Origin: Micromonospora sp. WMMA1947
GTDB lineage: Bacteria > Actinomycetota > Actinomycetes > Mycobacteriales > Micromonosporaceae
DNA length: 64,000 nucleotides
Assembly (NCBI RefSeq): GCF_027497355.1
Contig: NZ_CP114909.1
Span: forward strand, 4,483,001 to 4,547,000
Direction of reading: 5' to 3'
The translations under genes and the position numbers were made by a program. This document shows positions 17,764 through 25,875 of the stretch, in pieces (positions within the stretch are counted from its first letter, which is position 1; every line of letters starts with the position of its first letter). A model generated the notes under the pieces. That model saw only the letters and a list, made by a program, of their open reading frames with translations, did not search any database and had not been told where the DNA came from.

Positions 17764-18753
17764 TCAGGCGGGCGCGACGGGGGTCTTCCCGGGTGGCAGG
17801 CCGCCGGCCTGCCGGGGTCGCTCCCGCGCGATGACGAGCGCCACCGAGGCGAGCACCACGGCACCGGCGAGCACCTGTCGTCCGGACAACGATTCATCCA
17901 GCACCATCATGCCGAGCAGGACCGCCACCACCGGGTTGACGTACGCGTAGGTGGACGCGAGCTGGATCGGCGCGTTGCGCAGCAGCCAGGTGTAGACGCT
18001 GAAGCCGACCACCGTGCACACCAGCATCAGGTAGGTCCACGCCAGCCAGGACCGGCCGGTCACGTCGGCCGGGTCGAACCGTCCCAGCTCACCGCTGACC
18101 ACGCTCGCCACCGCCACCGCGACGCCGCCGACGAGCATCTGCCAGCCGGTGCCGACCAGGTGGTCGGCCGGCATGTGCAGCCGCTGCGACAGCGTCGAGC
18201 CCAGCGCCCAGACCATCGTGGAGACCACCAGCAGCAGCATCCCGCCGAGGTGCCATCCCTTCGTCGGCACCGAGAACAACAGCGCCAGCCCGGCCACACC
18301 GCCCAGTACGCCCACCGCCGCGAGTGCCGACGGCCGTGGGCCGACCGCCAGCCGCAGCACCAGCACCCACAGCGGCATGCCGGCCACCACCAGCGACGTC
18401 AGCCCGGTCGGCACGTACTGCTGGCCCAGGGCGAGCAGTGCGCTGCCCGCACCGACCATCAGCAGCCCGCTGGCGCCCACCCCGCCCCACTGCTGCCGGG
18501 GCAGCAGCAGCCCGGCCGGTCCCCGGCGCAGCGCCGCCACCGCGAACAGCAGCAGCGCCGCGGCCAGGAACCGGGCCGAGGTGGCGACCAGTGGCGGGAT
18601 GCTGTCCAGGGCCACTCGATTGCCCAGGTAGGTCGAGCCCCAGATCAGGTAGACCGCGCCGAGCCCGACGGCCAGGGCCATCGGGCCGGCGGGCCGCGGC
18701 GGATCCGCCGGGTGGCGGACCGCTGCGGGCTCGGTCAGGTCAGCGGTGGCCAT
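17764..18753 (-). CDS. EamA/DMT family transporter
   Basis: 329 residues with ten predicted membrane helices in two EamA repeats. The first repeat begins ALAVGLGAVYLIWGSTYLG and the second LLVVSTMVWALGSTLS. It ends in a short basic tail. Such permeases export metabolites or amino-acid-like compounds. It overlaps the upstream Ohr gene by 14 bases. An exporter inside a catabolic operon may relieve a toxic intermediate; an uptake role cannot be excluded. Confidence 0.9.
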   Translation of the reverse strand: MATADLTEPAAVRHPADPPRPAGPMALAVGLGAVYLIWGSTYLGNRVALDSIPPLVATSARFLAAALLLFAVAALRRGPAGLLLPRQQWGGVGASGLLMVGAGSALLALGQQYVPTGLTSLVVAGMPLWVLVLRLAVGPRPSALAAVGVLGGVAGLALLFSVPTKGWHLGGMLLLVVSTMVWALGSTLSQRLHMPADHLVGTGWQMLVGGVAVAVASVVSGELGRFDPADVTGRSWLAWTYLMLVCTVVGFSVYTWLLRNAPIQLASTYAYVNPVVAVLLGMMVLDESLSGRQVLAGAVVLASVALVIARERPRQAGGLPPGKTPVAPA

Positions 18754-19204
18754 CGACCCGGATCGCCACCGCGGTGTTGCCCCGCAGGGCGTTCGAGTAG
18801 GGACACATCTGGTCGGCCAGCTCCACCGCGCGTTCCAGGTCGGCCTGCGGGCACTGCGGCGCGGACACGTCCAGCACCACCGCGATCGCGTACCGGCCGT
18901 CCTCGGTCTGCCCGAGGGAGACCGAGGCGGTCACCGTCGTCGGGCCGGGCTTGACGCCGGCCTGCCGGGCGGCGACGGCGAGCGCGCTGTCGAAGCAGGC
19001 CGCGTAGCCGGCCGCGAACAGCTCCTCCGGGTCGGTGCCGGGCGCGTCCGGACCCCGCTGCGCGGGGCGGGTCAGGTCGACCCGCAGCGACCCGGTCAGC
19101 GACCGGGCGCTGCCGCCCCGGCCGCCGGAGACCTCGACGGCGGCGGTGTAGAGCGTGTTCGCCGGTACGACCTTCGCCTCGGTGACCGGGGTGCCGGCGC
19201 TCAC
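18740..19204 (-). CDS. Ohr/OsmC family organic hydroperoxide reductase
   Basis: 154 residues with both active cysteines of Ohr: C70 in GYAACFDSAL and C134 in CPYSNALRGN. The start LYTAAVEVSGGRGGSARS is also typical. It reduces organic hydroperoxides using dihydrolipoamide-linked thiols. The GTG at 19204 overlaps the alpha/beta hydrolase stop (GTGA); longer in-frame starts run into that gene. No OhrR regulator is adjacent, so it appears tied to the catabolic operon, perhaps protecting against peroxide made by a flavoenzyme. Confidence 0.92.
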   Translation of the reverse strand: MSAGTPVTEAKVVPANTLYTAAVEVSGGRGGSARSLTGSLRVDLTRPAQRGPDAPGTDPEELFAAGYAACFDSALAVAARQAGVKPGPTTVTASVSLGQTEDGRYAIAVVLDVSAPQCPQADLERAVELADQMCPYSNALRGNTAVAIRVDGHR

Positions 19205-20028
19205 GCCGCCACCTCCCGTCCCAGGTCGGCGTGCACCTGCGCGGCGACCGCGTCGGCGAACGCCTCCGGCTGCTCGTCGGCCACGAAGTCGGTGCCGCCG
19301 GGGATGGTGACCAGCTCGGCGCCGGGCAGCGCGGCCCGCACCTGCGGCGTCATCCGGTCCAGCAGGTCGTCGGCGCCGTGCAGCAGCACGATGGGCAGCG
19401 CGTCCAGGGCGGCGGTGTCCACGTGGTGGTCGAACACCGCCCGGTACGCGGTGGCGTAGTCCGGACCGGTCAGCAGGTACTCGGTGACCTGGCGGTCCGC
19501 CTCCTCCGGGGTCAGGCGCGGGTACAGGCCGTACACCCGGTCCCAGATGACCTTCAGGTGCCCGCCGTCGCGGTCCGGGGAGTAGCCGGGCGCGTACGAC
19601 CGCTTCTTCTCCGCCCGCTCCTGCTCGTCGTAGAGTGGGATGCCCTGCAGGATCAGCCGGTGCACCCGCTGCGGCGCCGACATCAACGCCTGGGCGCCGA
19701 CGATCGCGCCGGTGTGCTGCCCGAGCAGGTGCACCCGGGACAGCCCGAGGGCGTCGGCGAACTGCCACACCCCGGTCGCGTACTCCGGGATGGACCACGG
19801 GCGCGGCGGCGCGTCGGACATGCCGAACCCCGGCGTGTCCGGGGCGATCACCCGCAGGCCGCGGCGGGCCAGCGGCTCGATCACCGCGTCGTAGGTGGCC
19901 GAGGAGAGCGGGGACTGGTGCAGCATCAGCAGCACCGGGGCGTCGGCGTCGCCGCCGTGCCGGTAGTGCACCTGGCCCCACGGCACGTCGGCGTAGGCGC
20001 GGCGGGCCACGCCGCGGGCCCGGGTCAC
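19201..20028 (-). CDS. Alpha/beta-hydrolase fold protein with altered triad
   Basis: 275 residues with the alpha/beta hydrolase core: LLMLHQSPLSS (oxyanion region), VIAPDTPGFGMSD and VLLHGADDLLD (acid, D220). The nucleophile elbow reads G103-Q-H105-T-G107, with histidine where serine, aspartate or cysteine is expected. The segment that normally carries the catalytic histidine reads PGGTDFVADEQPEAF, with none. A standard triad is therefore absent. The GTG at 20028 overlaps the M20-like stop. It could be a non-hydrolytic relative (lyase, binding protein) or use another mechanism; related sequences with an HTG elbow may exist, which I cannot check. Confidence 0.85.
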   Translation of the reverse strand: MTRARGVARRAYADVPWGQVHYRHGGDADAPVLLMLHQSPLSSATYDAVIEPLARRGLRVIAPDTPGFGMSDAPPRPWSIPEYATGVWQFADALGLSRVHLLGQHTGAIVGAQALMSAPQRVHRLILQGIPLYDEQERAEKKRSYAPGYSPDRDGGHLKVIWDRVYGLYPRLTPEEADRQVTEYLLTGPDYATAYRAVFDHHVDTAALDALPIVLLHGADDLLDRMTPQVRAALPGAELVTIPGGTDFVADEQPEAFADAVAAQVHADLGREVAA

Positions 20029-21389
20029 TCCGTCACCGCCAGGGCTGCCATGACCTCGATGACGTGCTTGATGCCGGCCTTGTAGTCGTCCAGCCGGATG
20101 TTCTCGTTCGGGCCGTCCACACCGGAGTCGGCGCGGGACACGCCGACGCCGACGATCGGCCGGTCGGCGATCACGCCCTGGTTGCCGATCCACTGCGTGT
20201 ACGGCTCGATGACCGGCTCGGTCCCGTACACCCGGCGGGCCGCGTCGGCGACCAGCGCGACGAACGGGTCGCGGTGGTCGGTGAGGTTGGGCCGGCTGGT
20301 CGCCATCACCTCGATGCGCAGGTCACCGAAGCCGGTCGCGGCCAGGTGGTCGCGGATGCAGCCGAGCACCCGGTCCGGGTCCTGGCCGGGCACCAGCCGG
20401 AACTCCAGCTTGGCCGAGGCGGTCGACGGGATGCCGAGCGTCACGTCGTCGCGCATGTCGCCGCCGGCGAAGCCCGCGACGGTGAGCGTCGGCACGGTAC
20501 GGATGGCGACCGCGGCGGCCTGGTCGTCCAGGTCACCGGTGAAGCGGTCGACCTGCGCCCGCTTGCGCAGGAAGTCCCCGTCGAACGCGACCTTCTCCAG
20601 CAGCGCCCGCTCCTCGTCCGTCGGCGGCCGGGCGTCGTCGGCGAAACCGGGGATCGTCACGGTGCCGTCGGGCTGCTGCAGCTGCGCCAGGGCGGCGGCC
20701 AGCCGGGCCGTGGCGGCCGGCAGCAGCGCGGTGTTCTGGCTGGTCAGGTCGCGCGGCAGGGTCTGCGCGGTGAGGCGCAGGTAGAGCACGCCCTTCTCGG
20801 CGAGCTTGAGCAGCAGCCGGTCCTCGCCGTCGAGCCAGGAGTTCTCCCACAGCGCCGCGTCGCTGGCGAGCCGGTCGGCGTGCGCCTGCACGAACGAGCC
20901 CAGACCCGGGCTGTGCAGCCACTTCTTGCCCTCGAAGATGATCCGGTTGGTCACCGGCGGGGTCAGCCCGGCCAGCTTCCAGGCCGCCGCCGCGTGGATG
21001 CGGGACATGACGACGCCCTTGTCGTCGGCCACGCCCCGGGCGTACAGCCGGCCGTCGTGGATCTCCGCCGCGTACGGCGGGCTGATCCAGTCGGCGTCGT
21101 CACCGGCCGGCTCGACCTCCACGTCGTAGTGGGTGAAGTGCAGCAGCGCCTTGTCACCCTCGCCCGGCACCTCGGCCAGCACGTACGGGTACGACTGCTC
21201 CCACGGGATGATCTCGGCTTCGCCGCCCCAGCGGCGGACCGACCCGGCGATGAACTCGGCGGTGGCCTCCATCTGCTCCGGCTCCTGGCGGCGGCTGCGG
21301 ATGCGGCACAGCTGCTGGAGCTCCTCGACGAACTCGTCGAAGTGCTTGTCGACGGCCGCCAGAGCGGCCGCGGTATCCGGTTTGGGCAT
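20025..21389 (-). CDS. M20-family metallopeptidase-like protein with altered active site
   Basis: 454 residues, the length of M20 dipeptidases. H87 and D89 in THYDV and D122 in ARGVADDKG are conserved metal-site residues. The expected EGxEExGS motif reads E153-G-K-K-W-L-H-S160: the catalytic-base glutamate and the adjacent metal glutamate are K156 and W157. The late HxPNE histidine is replaced in GVDGPNEN. It may be inactive, mononuclear or have a new activity. ATG at 21389 has GAGG 6 bases upstream and is preferred to the GTG at 21401. Confidence 0.88.
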   Translation of the reverse strand: MPKPDTAAALAAVDKHFDEFVEELQQLCRIRSRRQEPEQMEATAEFIAGSVRRWGGEAEIIPWEQSYPYVLAEVPGEGDKALLHFTHYDVEVEPAGDDADWISPPYAAEIHDGRLYARGVADDKGVVMSRIHAAAAWKLAGLTPPVTNRIIFEGKKWLHSPGLGSFVQAHADRLASDAALWENSWLDGEDRLLLKLAEKGVLYLRLTAQTLPRDLTSQNTALLPAATARLAAALAQLQQPDGTVTIPGFADDARPPTDEERALLEKVAFDGDFLRKRAQVDRFTGDLDDQAAAVAIRTVPTLTVAGFAGGDMRDDVTLGIPSTASAKLEFRLVPGQDPDRVLGCIRDHLAATGFGDLRIEVMATSRPNLTDHRDPFVALVADAARRVYGTEPVIEPYTQWIGNQGVIADRPIVGVGVSRADSGVDGPNENIRLDDYKAGIKHVIEVMAALAVTE

Positions 21390-21425
21390 GGTGGTCCTCA
21401 CAGAAGGGGTCGGAGAGGGGGAAGT

Positions 21426-22172
21426 TCAGTGGATGGTGACGCCGCCGTCGACGAAGATCGTCTGCCCGGTGGTCATGGCGGCGGCGTCACTGAGCAGGTA
21501 GGCGACCGCGTTCGCGACGTCCTGCGGCAGCGCCATCCGGCCCAGCGGGATCGAGGCCATCTTGTCGGCCAGGTACGCGTCGTCGCCGCGTACGTCGGCG
21601 GTCATGTCGGTGGGCACGATCGTGGGTCCGACGGCGTTGACCCGGATCCGGTCCGGCGCCCACTCCAGCGCCAGCACGCGCGCCATGTGCATCACGCCGG
21701 CCTTGCTGACGCAGTACCCGAGCGTGTTCAGCACCGCGATGTGCCCGTTCGTGGAGCCGATGTTCACCACCGCGCCGCCGGCCTGCCGCAGCGCCGGGTA
21801 CGCGGCCTGGCACATCCGGAAGGTGCCGGTCAGGTTGACGTCCAGGACGGTGGTGAAGTCCTCCTCGGACATCGTCGCCGCCGGTCCGCGCCGGACGATC
21901 CCGGCGTTGTTCACCAGCAGGTCCAGGCGGCCGTGGGCGTCCAGGACCTCGGCCACCAGGCCGGCGCAGGAGGCGGCCGACCGGACGTCGACCCGGTGCC
22001 GGGTGTGCGGGCCGCCGGTCAGCTCGGCCTCGGTCCAGTCGTCGAGCAGGTCGGCCTGGGCCACCGTCGCGCCGCGCTGCGCCAGGGTCGCGGCGATGCG
22101 GGCGCCGATGCCGCGGGCCGCGCCGGTGACCACTGCCACCCGCCCGTCGAACCGGTTCGGATCGGTGTTCAT
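21426..22172 (-). CDS. Short-chain dehydrogenase/reductase
   Basis: 248 residues. The cofactor motif TGAARGIG is at about residues 16-23 and an acidic residue follows strand 2 (QADLLD), favouring NAD(H). NNAG is near 89 and the catalytic YCVSK near 152. The C-terminus TGQTIFVDGGVTIH is typical of FabG-like SDRs. It is the first gene after the terminator-like hairpin that follows the importer genes, so it may begin its own transcript. It is probably a dehydrogenase for an alcohol or keto intermediate of the pathway. Confidence 0.92.
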   Translation of the reverse strand: MNTDPNRFDGRVAVVTGAARGIGARIAATLAQRGATVAQADLLDDWTEAELTGGPHTRHRVDVRSAASCAGLVAEVLDAHGRLDLLVNNAGIVRRGPAATMSEEDFTTVLDVNLTGTFRMCQAAYPALRQAGGAVVNIGSTNGHIAVLNTLGYCVSKAGVMHMARVLALEWAPDRIRVNAVGPTIVPTDMTADVRGDDAYLADKMASIPLGRMALPQDVANAVAYLLSDAAAMTTGQTIFVDGGVTIH

Positions 22173-22200
22173 GTCTCGTGTCCTGCCTTTCCCGTCCGGC

Positions 22201-22237
22201 CACCGGCCGGGCGGGCGTGAACCACGCCCGGCCGGTG
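22201..22237 (-). terminator. Hairpin between importer operon and SDR operon
   Basis: CACCGGCCGGGCG at 22201-22213 pairs perfectly with CGCCCGGCCGGTG at 22225-22237, a 13-bp stem with an 11-base loop. No T-tract follows, so it may attenuate rather than fully stop transcription of the genes downstream. Confidence 0.65.
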
Positions 22238-22272
22238 CTCCGCACGCGTGACGACGGTCCCGTCAGCTGTCG

Positions 22273-23133
22273 TCACGCGCCGATCACCTTCGTGTCCTCG
22301 GCCCAGAAGGCCAGCCGCTTCTGCAGCAGCCGGATCACGAAGTGCGCCACCAGACCCATCACCGACAGCACCACCAGGACGGCGAACATGCCGGCGATGT
22401 CGAAGTTGTAGTTGGTCTGCAGCAGCAGGTAGCCCAGGCCCTCCTTGGCGCCGATGAACTCGCCGACGACCGCGCCGAGGATGGCGAAGACGATGCCGAT
22501 GTCCAGGCCGGCGAAGATGAACGGCAGCGCGCTGGGCAGCCGGACCATCCGGAAGATCTGGGTCTTGCTCGCGCCGAACACGGTCAGCATCTGGATCTTG
22601 TCGGCGTCGGCCGCCCGCAGGCCCTCGATGACGTTGACGAGCATCGGGAAGAACGAGATCACCGCGGCCATGACCACCTTGCTGGTCAGGCCGAAGCCGA
22701 ACCAGACCACGAACAGCGGGGCCAGGGCGACCTTCGGCACGGTCTGGAAGGCCACGATGTACGGCATCAGGGTGGCTTCCACGATCTTGATCTGGGAGAT
22801 GAACGTGCCGAGGACCAGCGCGGCCCCGACACCGATCACGAACCCGAGCAGCGCCTCCTGGGTGGTCACCCAGAAGTGGCCCCAGAACTGGTCGTCGCCG
22901 AGCTGCTGCCACAGCGACTCGACCACGCTCGACGGCAGCGGCAGGACGTACTCGTCGACGCCGATGAGCTGGACGCCGTACTCCCAGGCCAGGACGACCA
23001 CGACGAAGACCGTCGGGACCAGCCAGAGCTGGGGCTTCTCGCGGAGGTCGAACTTGCGCCGGGCGGGCTTGGCGGGCCGGGCGGACGGCGCCGGTGGCTG
23101 GGCCGGCTCGCGGACCAGGTTGCTTGTTGCCAT
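22273..23133 (-). CDS. ABC transporter permease, taurine/nitrate/sulfonate type
   Basis: 286 residues with six membrane segments, from LWLVPTVFVVVVLAWEYGV through AVLVVLSVMGLVAHFVIRLL. The EAA loop region VIEGLRAADADKIQMLTVFGASKTQIFRMVRLP is typical of SsuC/TauC-like permeases. The first about 35 residues are a proline/arginine-rich cytoplasmic extension. It forms the channel with the ATPase and binding protein upstream. The ligand class (sulfonate, nitrate, pyrimidine, riboflavin-like) cannot be told from the permease. Confidence 0.92.
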   Translation of the reverse strand: MATSNLVREPAQPPAPSARPAKPARRKFDLREKPQLWLVPTVFVVVVLAWEYGVQLIGVDEYVLPLPSSVVESLWQQLGDDQFWGHFWVTTQEALLGFVIGVGAALVLGTFISQIKIVEATLMPYIVAFQTVPKVALAPLFVVWFGFGLTSKVVMAAVISFFPMLVNVIEGLRAADADKIQMLTVFGASKTQIFRMVRLPSALPFIFAGLDIGIVFAILGAVVGEFIGAKEGLGYLLLQTNYNFDIAGMFAVLVVLSVMGLVAHFVIRLLQKRLAFWAEDTKVIGA

Positions 23134-23145
23134 GGCTGTCCCTCG

Positions 23146-23976
23146 TCAGTCGATAACGCCGGCGGCGTTGAAGTGTCGGCGGATCCGCTCCACGTAGACC
23201 CCGGCCCGGTCGGACGACATGACGCCGAGGTCACGTGGCCGCTCCAGGTCGATGTCCAGGACCTCCGCGATGCGGCCCGGCCGGGGGCTGAGCACGACCA
23301 CCCGGTCGGAGAGGAAGACCGCCTCCGGGATGGAGTGCGTGACCAGCACGATCGTCTGGTTGCTCTCCTGCCAGATGCGCAGCAGCTCCACGTTCATGTA
23401 CTCGCGGGTCATCGCGTCGAGCGCGCCGAACGGCTCGTCCATCAGCAGGACCGCCGGGTCGTGCACCAGGGCCCGGCAGATGCCGGCCCGCTGCTGCATG
23501 CCGCCGCTGAGCTCGTGCGGATACTTCTGCTCGAAGCCGTTGAGGCCGACCATGTCGAGCAGTTGCTGGGCGCGTTCCCGGTGCCGGCGGGGATCCAGTC
23601 GCTGGATCTCCGCCGGCACCATCACGTTGTCGAAGATGGTGCGCCACGGCAGCAGCGTCGGTGCCTGGAACACCATCCCGACCTCGGGAAGGGGCTTCGT
23701 CACGTCCCGCCCGGCGATCCGTACCGCGCCGCCGGACTTCGGGCTGAGCCCGGCGAGGATCTTCAGCAAAGTGGTCTTGCCGCACCCGGACGGTCCCACG
23801 ACCGAGATGAACTCGCCGCGACGTACCGTCAGGTTGATGTCGCTCAGCGCCTGGGTCGGTGCCGACTTACGGGGCCGGTACTCCTTGTCCAGCCCGTCGA
23901 TCTCGATCCAGGAGTCTTCCGACACCGATGCCGGAGCCTGCGTCTGCGCCCGGCGGGCCGTCGCCTTGATGGCCAT
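23146..23976 (-). CDS. ABC transporter ATP-binding protein, SsuB/TauB-like
   Basis: 276 residues with Walker A GPSGCGKTT, Q-loop MVFQAPTLLPWRT, signature LSGGMQQR, Walker B VLLMDEPFGALD and the switch histidine in VTHSI. The Q-loop variant LLPWRT is characteristic of the nitrate/sulfonate/taurine import ATPases. An extra N-terminal 25 residues (KATARRAQTQAPASV) precede the domain. Only 12 bases separate it from the permease gene and 25 from the binding-protein gene, so the three form one unit. Confidence 0.93.
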   Translation of the reverse strand: MAIKATARRAQTQAPASVSEDSWIEIDGLDKEYRPRKSAPTQALSDINLTVRRGEFISVVGPSGCGKTTLLKILAGLSPKSGGAVRIAGRDVTKPLPEVGMVFQAPTLLPWRTIFDNVMVPAEIQRLDPRRHRERAQQLLDMVGLNGFEQKYPHELSGGMQQRAGICRALVHDPAVLLMDEPFGALDAMTREYMNVELLRIWQESNQTIVLVTHSIPEAVFLSDRVVVLSPRPGRIAEVLDIDLERPRDLGVMSSDRAGVYVERIRRHFNAAGVID

Positions 23977-24001
23977 CGAAATCCCTTCCGCTGTCCGCTG
24001 C

Positions 24002-25111
24002 CTAGGCGGTGTAGTTCGCGGCCTTGCTCAGCACCGCGGCCTTGTCGAAGTTGTTCGCGCCGGAGAGCAGGCTCGGGTCCCAGAGCTTCTTCAGGTCGAC
24101 GTCACCGGTGATCTGCCCGGCCTCCTTGGTGTACGCCTGGGTCTTCGCCCACTCCTCGTCGCTGATCGCGCCCCAGTCGCCGAACTGCTCCGGGTCGCCG
24201 CTGGCCGGGGTGGCCGTCTTCAGCCAGGCGGCGAGGCTCTCGGTGTCGGCCTTGAGGCGCTCGTCGGCGGACTTGCCGGCGAGGATCTGCGGGAAGACCT
24301 TGTAGCCGATCTTCATGGCGGCCTCGGGGTTCTTGGCCGAGAAGAGCATCGCCTTGTACGCCGCGCGCAGGAACCGCTCGTACGAGTCCTTCTTGGCGTC
24401 GAAGTCACGGGCGCCGACGCTGAAGGTCAGCGACCGGATGCCGCTGAACACGTCCGGGTTGGTCAGGTACTTCAGCTCGGTGCCGGCGTTCTCGATGACC
24501 GCGTACGCCTGGGTGTAGAGCGCCAGCATGTCGACCTTGCCGTCGTTGAGCGCGGCGGCGGCCTGCGCGCCGACGCCCACCGGCAGCAGCTCGACGTCCT
24601 TGGCCGGGTCGAGACCGGCGGCCTTGACGTAGGCGCGGGCGTACGGGGCCGAGCCGGAGGCCAGGCTGATCACGCCGATCTTCTTGCCGCGCAGGTCCGC
24701 GCCGCCGGTGATCGGGGAGTCCGGCTTGACCGCCATCACCCACGGCCAGTTCTGCACCAGGCCGCCGACGGCCTTGATCGGCACGTTCTTCTCCACCGCG
24801 CCGAGCGCCGAGCCGGCGTCGGCGGGGGTGATGTCACCGCTGCCGGACGCGACCGCCTGGAGGGCGGCGACCGAGCCGTCGGCGTTGATCGTCTCGACGG
24901 TCAGCTTCTCCTCGGCGAAGTAGCCGAGTTCCTTGGCGACCGCGTAGACGGCCACCTCCTCCTTCGGGCCGATCACGGCGGAGGCGATGGCCATGGTCAG
25001 CTTCGCCTCCTTGCCCTCGCCGCCGGCCTCGTCGTCGGAGCCGCCGCCGCACGCGGCCAGGACCAGCGTGGCGGCCAGCGCCGCCGGGAGCAGAGCCCAC
25101 TTTCGTTTCAT
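24002..25111 (-). CDS. ABC transporter substrate-binding lipoprotein, NMT1/SsuA-like
   Basis: 369 residues. The lipoprotein signal MKRKWALLPAALAATLVLAAC ends in lipobox LAAC at residue 21-22. The mature part follows the NMT1/OpuAC-like fold of aliphatic-sulfonate, nitrate and pyrimidine-precursor binders, with YAVAKELGYFAEEKLTVETIN, VASGSGDITPADAGSAL and VLSKAANYTA at the end. The ATG at 25111 is preferred; an upstream GTG at 25117 is possible. Regulation is probably shared with the units upstream in the minus arm. Confidence 0.92.
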   Translation of the reverse strand: MKRKWALLPAALAATLVLAACGGGSDDEAGGEGKEAKLTMAIASAVIGPKEEVAVYAVAKELGYFAEEKLTVETINADGSVAALQAVASGSGDITPADAGSALGAVEKNVPIKAVGGLVQNWPWVMAVKPDSPITGGADLRGKKIGVISLASGSAPYARAYVKAAGLDPAKDVELLPVGVGAQAAAALNDGKVDMLALYTQAYAVIENAGTELKYLTNPDVFSGIRSLTFSVGARDFDAKKDSYERFLRAAYKAMLFSAKNPEAAMKIGYKVFPQILAGKSADERLKADTESLAAWLKTATPASGDPEQFGDWGAISDEEWAKTQAYTKEAGQITGDVDLKKLWDPSLLSGANNFDKAAVLSKAANYTA

Positions 25112-25142
25112 ATGCACACACCTCGTCGTGAGTCGGGGGAGA

Positions 25143-25172
25143 CCGCCTCCGCCGCCGTGACGGCGGAGGCGG
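25143..25172 (-). terminator. Terminator hairpin after the SnoaL-like gene
   Basis: CCGCCTCCGCCG pairs perfectly with CGGCGGAGGCGG around a 6-base loop. It lies 5 bases past the stop of the gene at 25178 and upstream of the importer genes, dividing the minus arm into transcription units. Confidence 0.7.
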
Positions 25173-25177
25173 GGGAA

Positions 25178-25564
25178 TCAGCTGTCGCGCTGCTGCGCGA
25201 CCAGGGCCAGATCGTTGTAGACGTGCTGCTCGACGATCAGTTCGCCGTCGAGCACGAACACATCCGCGTAGCGGATGTCCTCGAACGGAGTGCCGTCGAG
25301 CCATTCCCCGTACAGCCGCCCGAGCGAGGTCACCGTGACCCGCCCGTCGGTGTCACCCACCAGGTAGCGGTCCCGGTGCTTGCGCACCCACCGGTAGGTA
25401 CCGGTGGACGCGGCCGCCATCTCCCGCAGCGAGGAGTACTCCCGGCCGCCCGGGAAGACCAACCGGGCCTGCGCGGCGAGAAAGCGTCCTGCTTCGTCCA
25501 GCTCGCGGTCCTCGCACAGTTGCAGGTACCTGTCGATCAGACCGGGCGCGTCCGGTGTGCCCAT
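25178..25564 (-). CDS. SnoaL/NTF2-like fold protein
   Basis: 128 residues: an N-terminal helix (LIDRYLQLCEDRELDEAGRFL), the strand ARLVFPGG, then a long curved sheet ending EQHVYNDLALVAQ. This is the SnoaL-like cone fold used by small isomerases, hydrolases, cyclases and binding proteins. ATG at 25564 overlaps the previous stop (ATGA); longer starts run into the neighbouring gene. It is the last of a three-gene coupled unit with a methyltransferase and a 103-residue protein. A specific reaction cannot be assigned. Confidence 0.82.
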   Translation of the reverse strand: MGTPDAPGLIDRYLQLCEDRELDEAGRFLAAQARLVFPGGREYSSLREMAAASTGTYRWVRKHRDRYLVGDTDGRVTVTSLGRLYGEWLDGTPFEDIRYADVFVLDGELIVEQHVYNDLALVAQQRDS

Positions 25565-25875
25565 CAGCCGGTCTTCTCGCTCAGGGCCGCCTCCCACTGG
25601 TCCCGCAGCGGGTGCTCCGCGGGGCCGTGCTCGGTGAGGATGCGCATCAGGCGGGCCAGCAGCGCGTCCCGCTCCCGGTCGAGGACCTGCTGCTCCTCCT
25701 CGGTGGAGACGAACTCGTCGACGGCGCCCGCGGTGAGCGCGCCGGAGCGCGTCAGCAGCGCCTCGACGACGCGTACGCGCTGGCGGGTCACGTGCAGCTC
25801 GGTGGAGAGCTGCAGCACCAGGTCGAGCAGCTTGCCGACCTTGGGGTCTCCGAAGTAGTCGAACTCGGTGCTCAT
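25564..25875 (-). CDS. Conserved-looking small helical protein, function unknown
   Basis: 103 residues, strongly charged and predicted almost wholly helical: LLDLVLQLSTELHVTRQRVRVVEALL, then a likely coiled coil STEEEQQVLDRERDALLARL. I recognise no family. ATGA overlaps at both ends tie it to the methyltransferase and the SnoaL-like protein, so a real gene is very likely. A subunit or adaptor role for one of these partners is plausible. No signal peptide, cysteines or metal motif are visible. Confidence 0.75.
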   Translation of the reverse strand: MSTEFDYFGDPKVGKLLDLVLQLSTELHVTRQRVRVVEALLTRSGALTAGAVDEFVSTEEEQQVLDRERDALLARLMRILTEHGPAEHPLRDQWEAALSEKTG

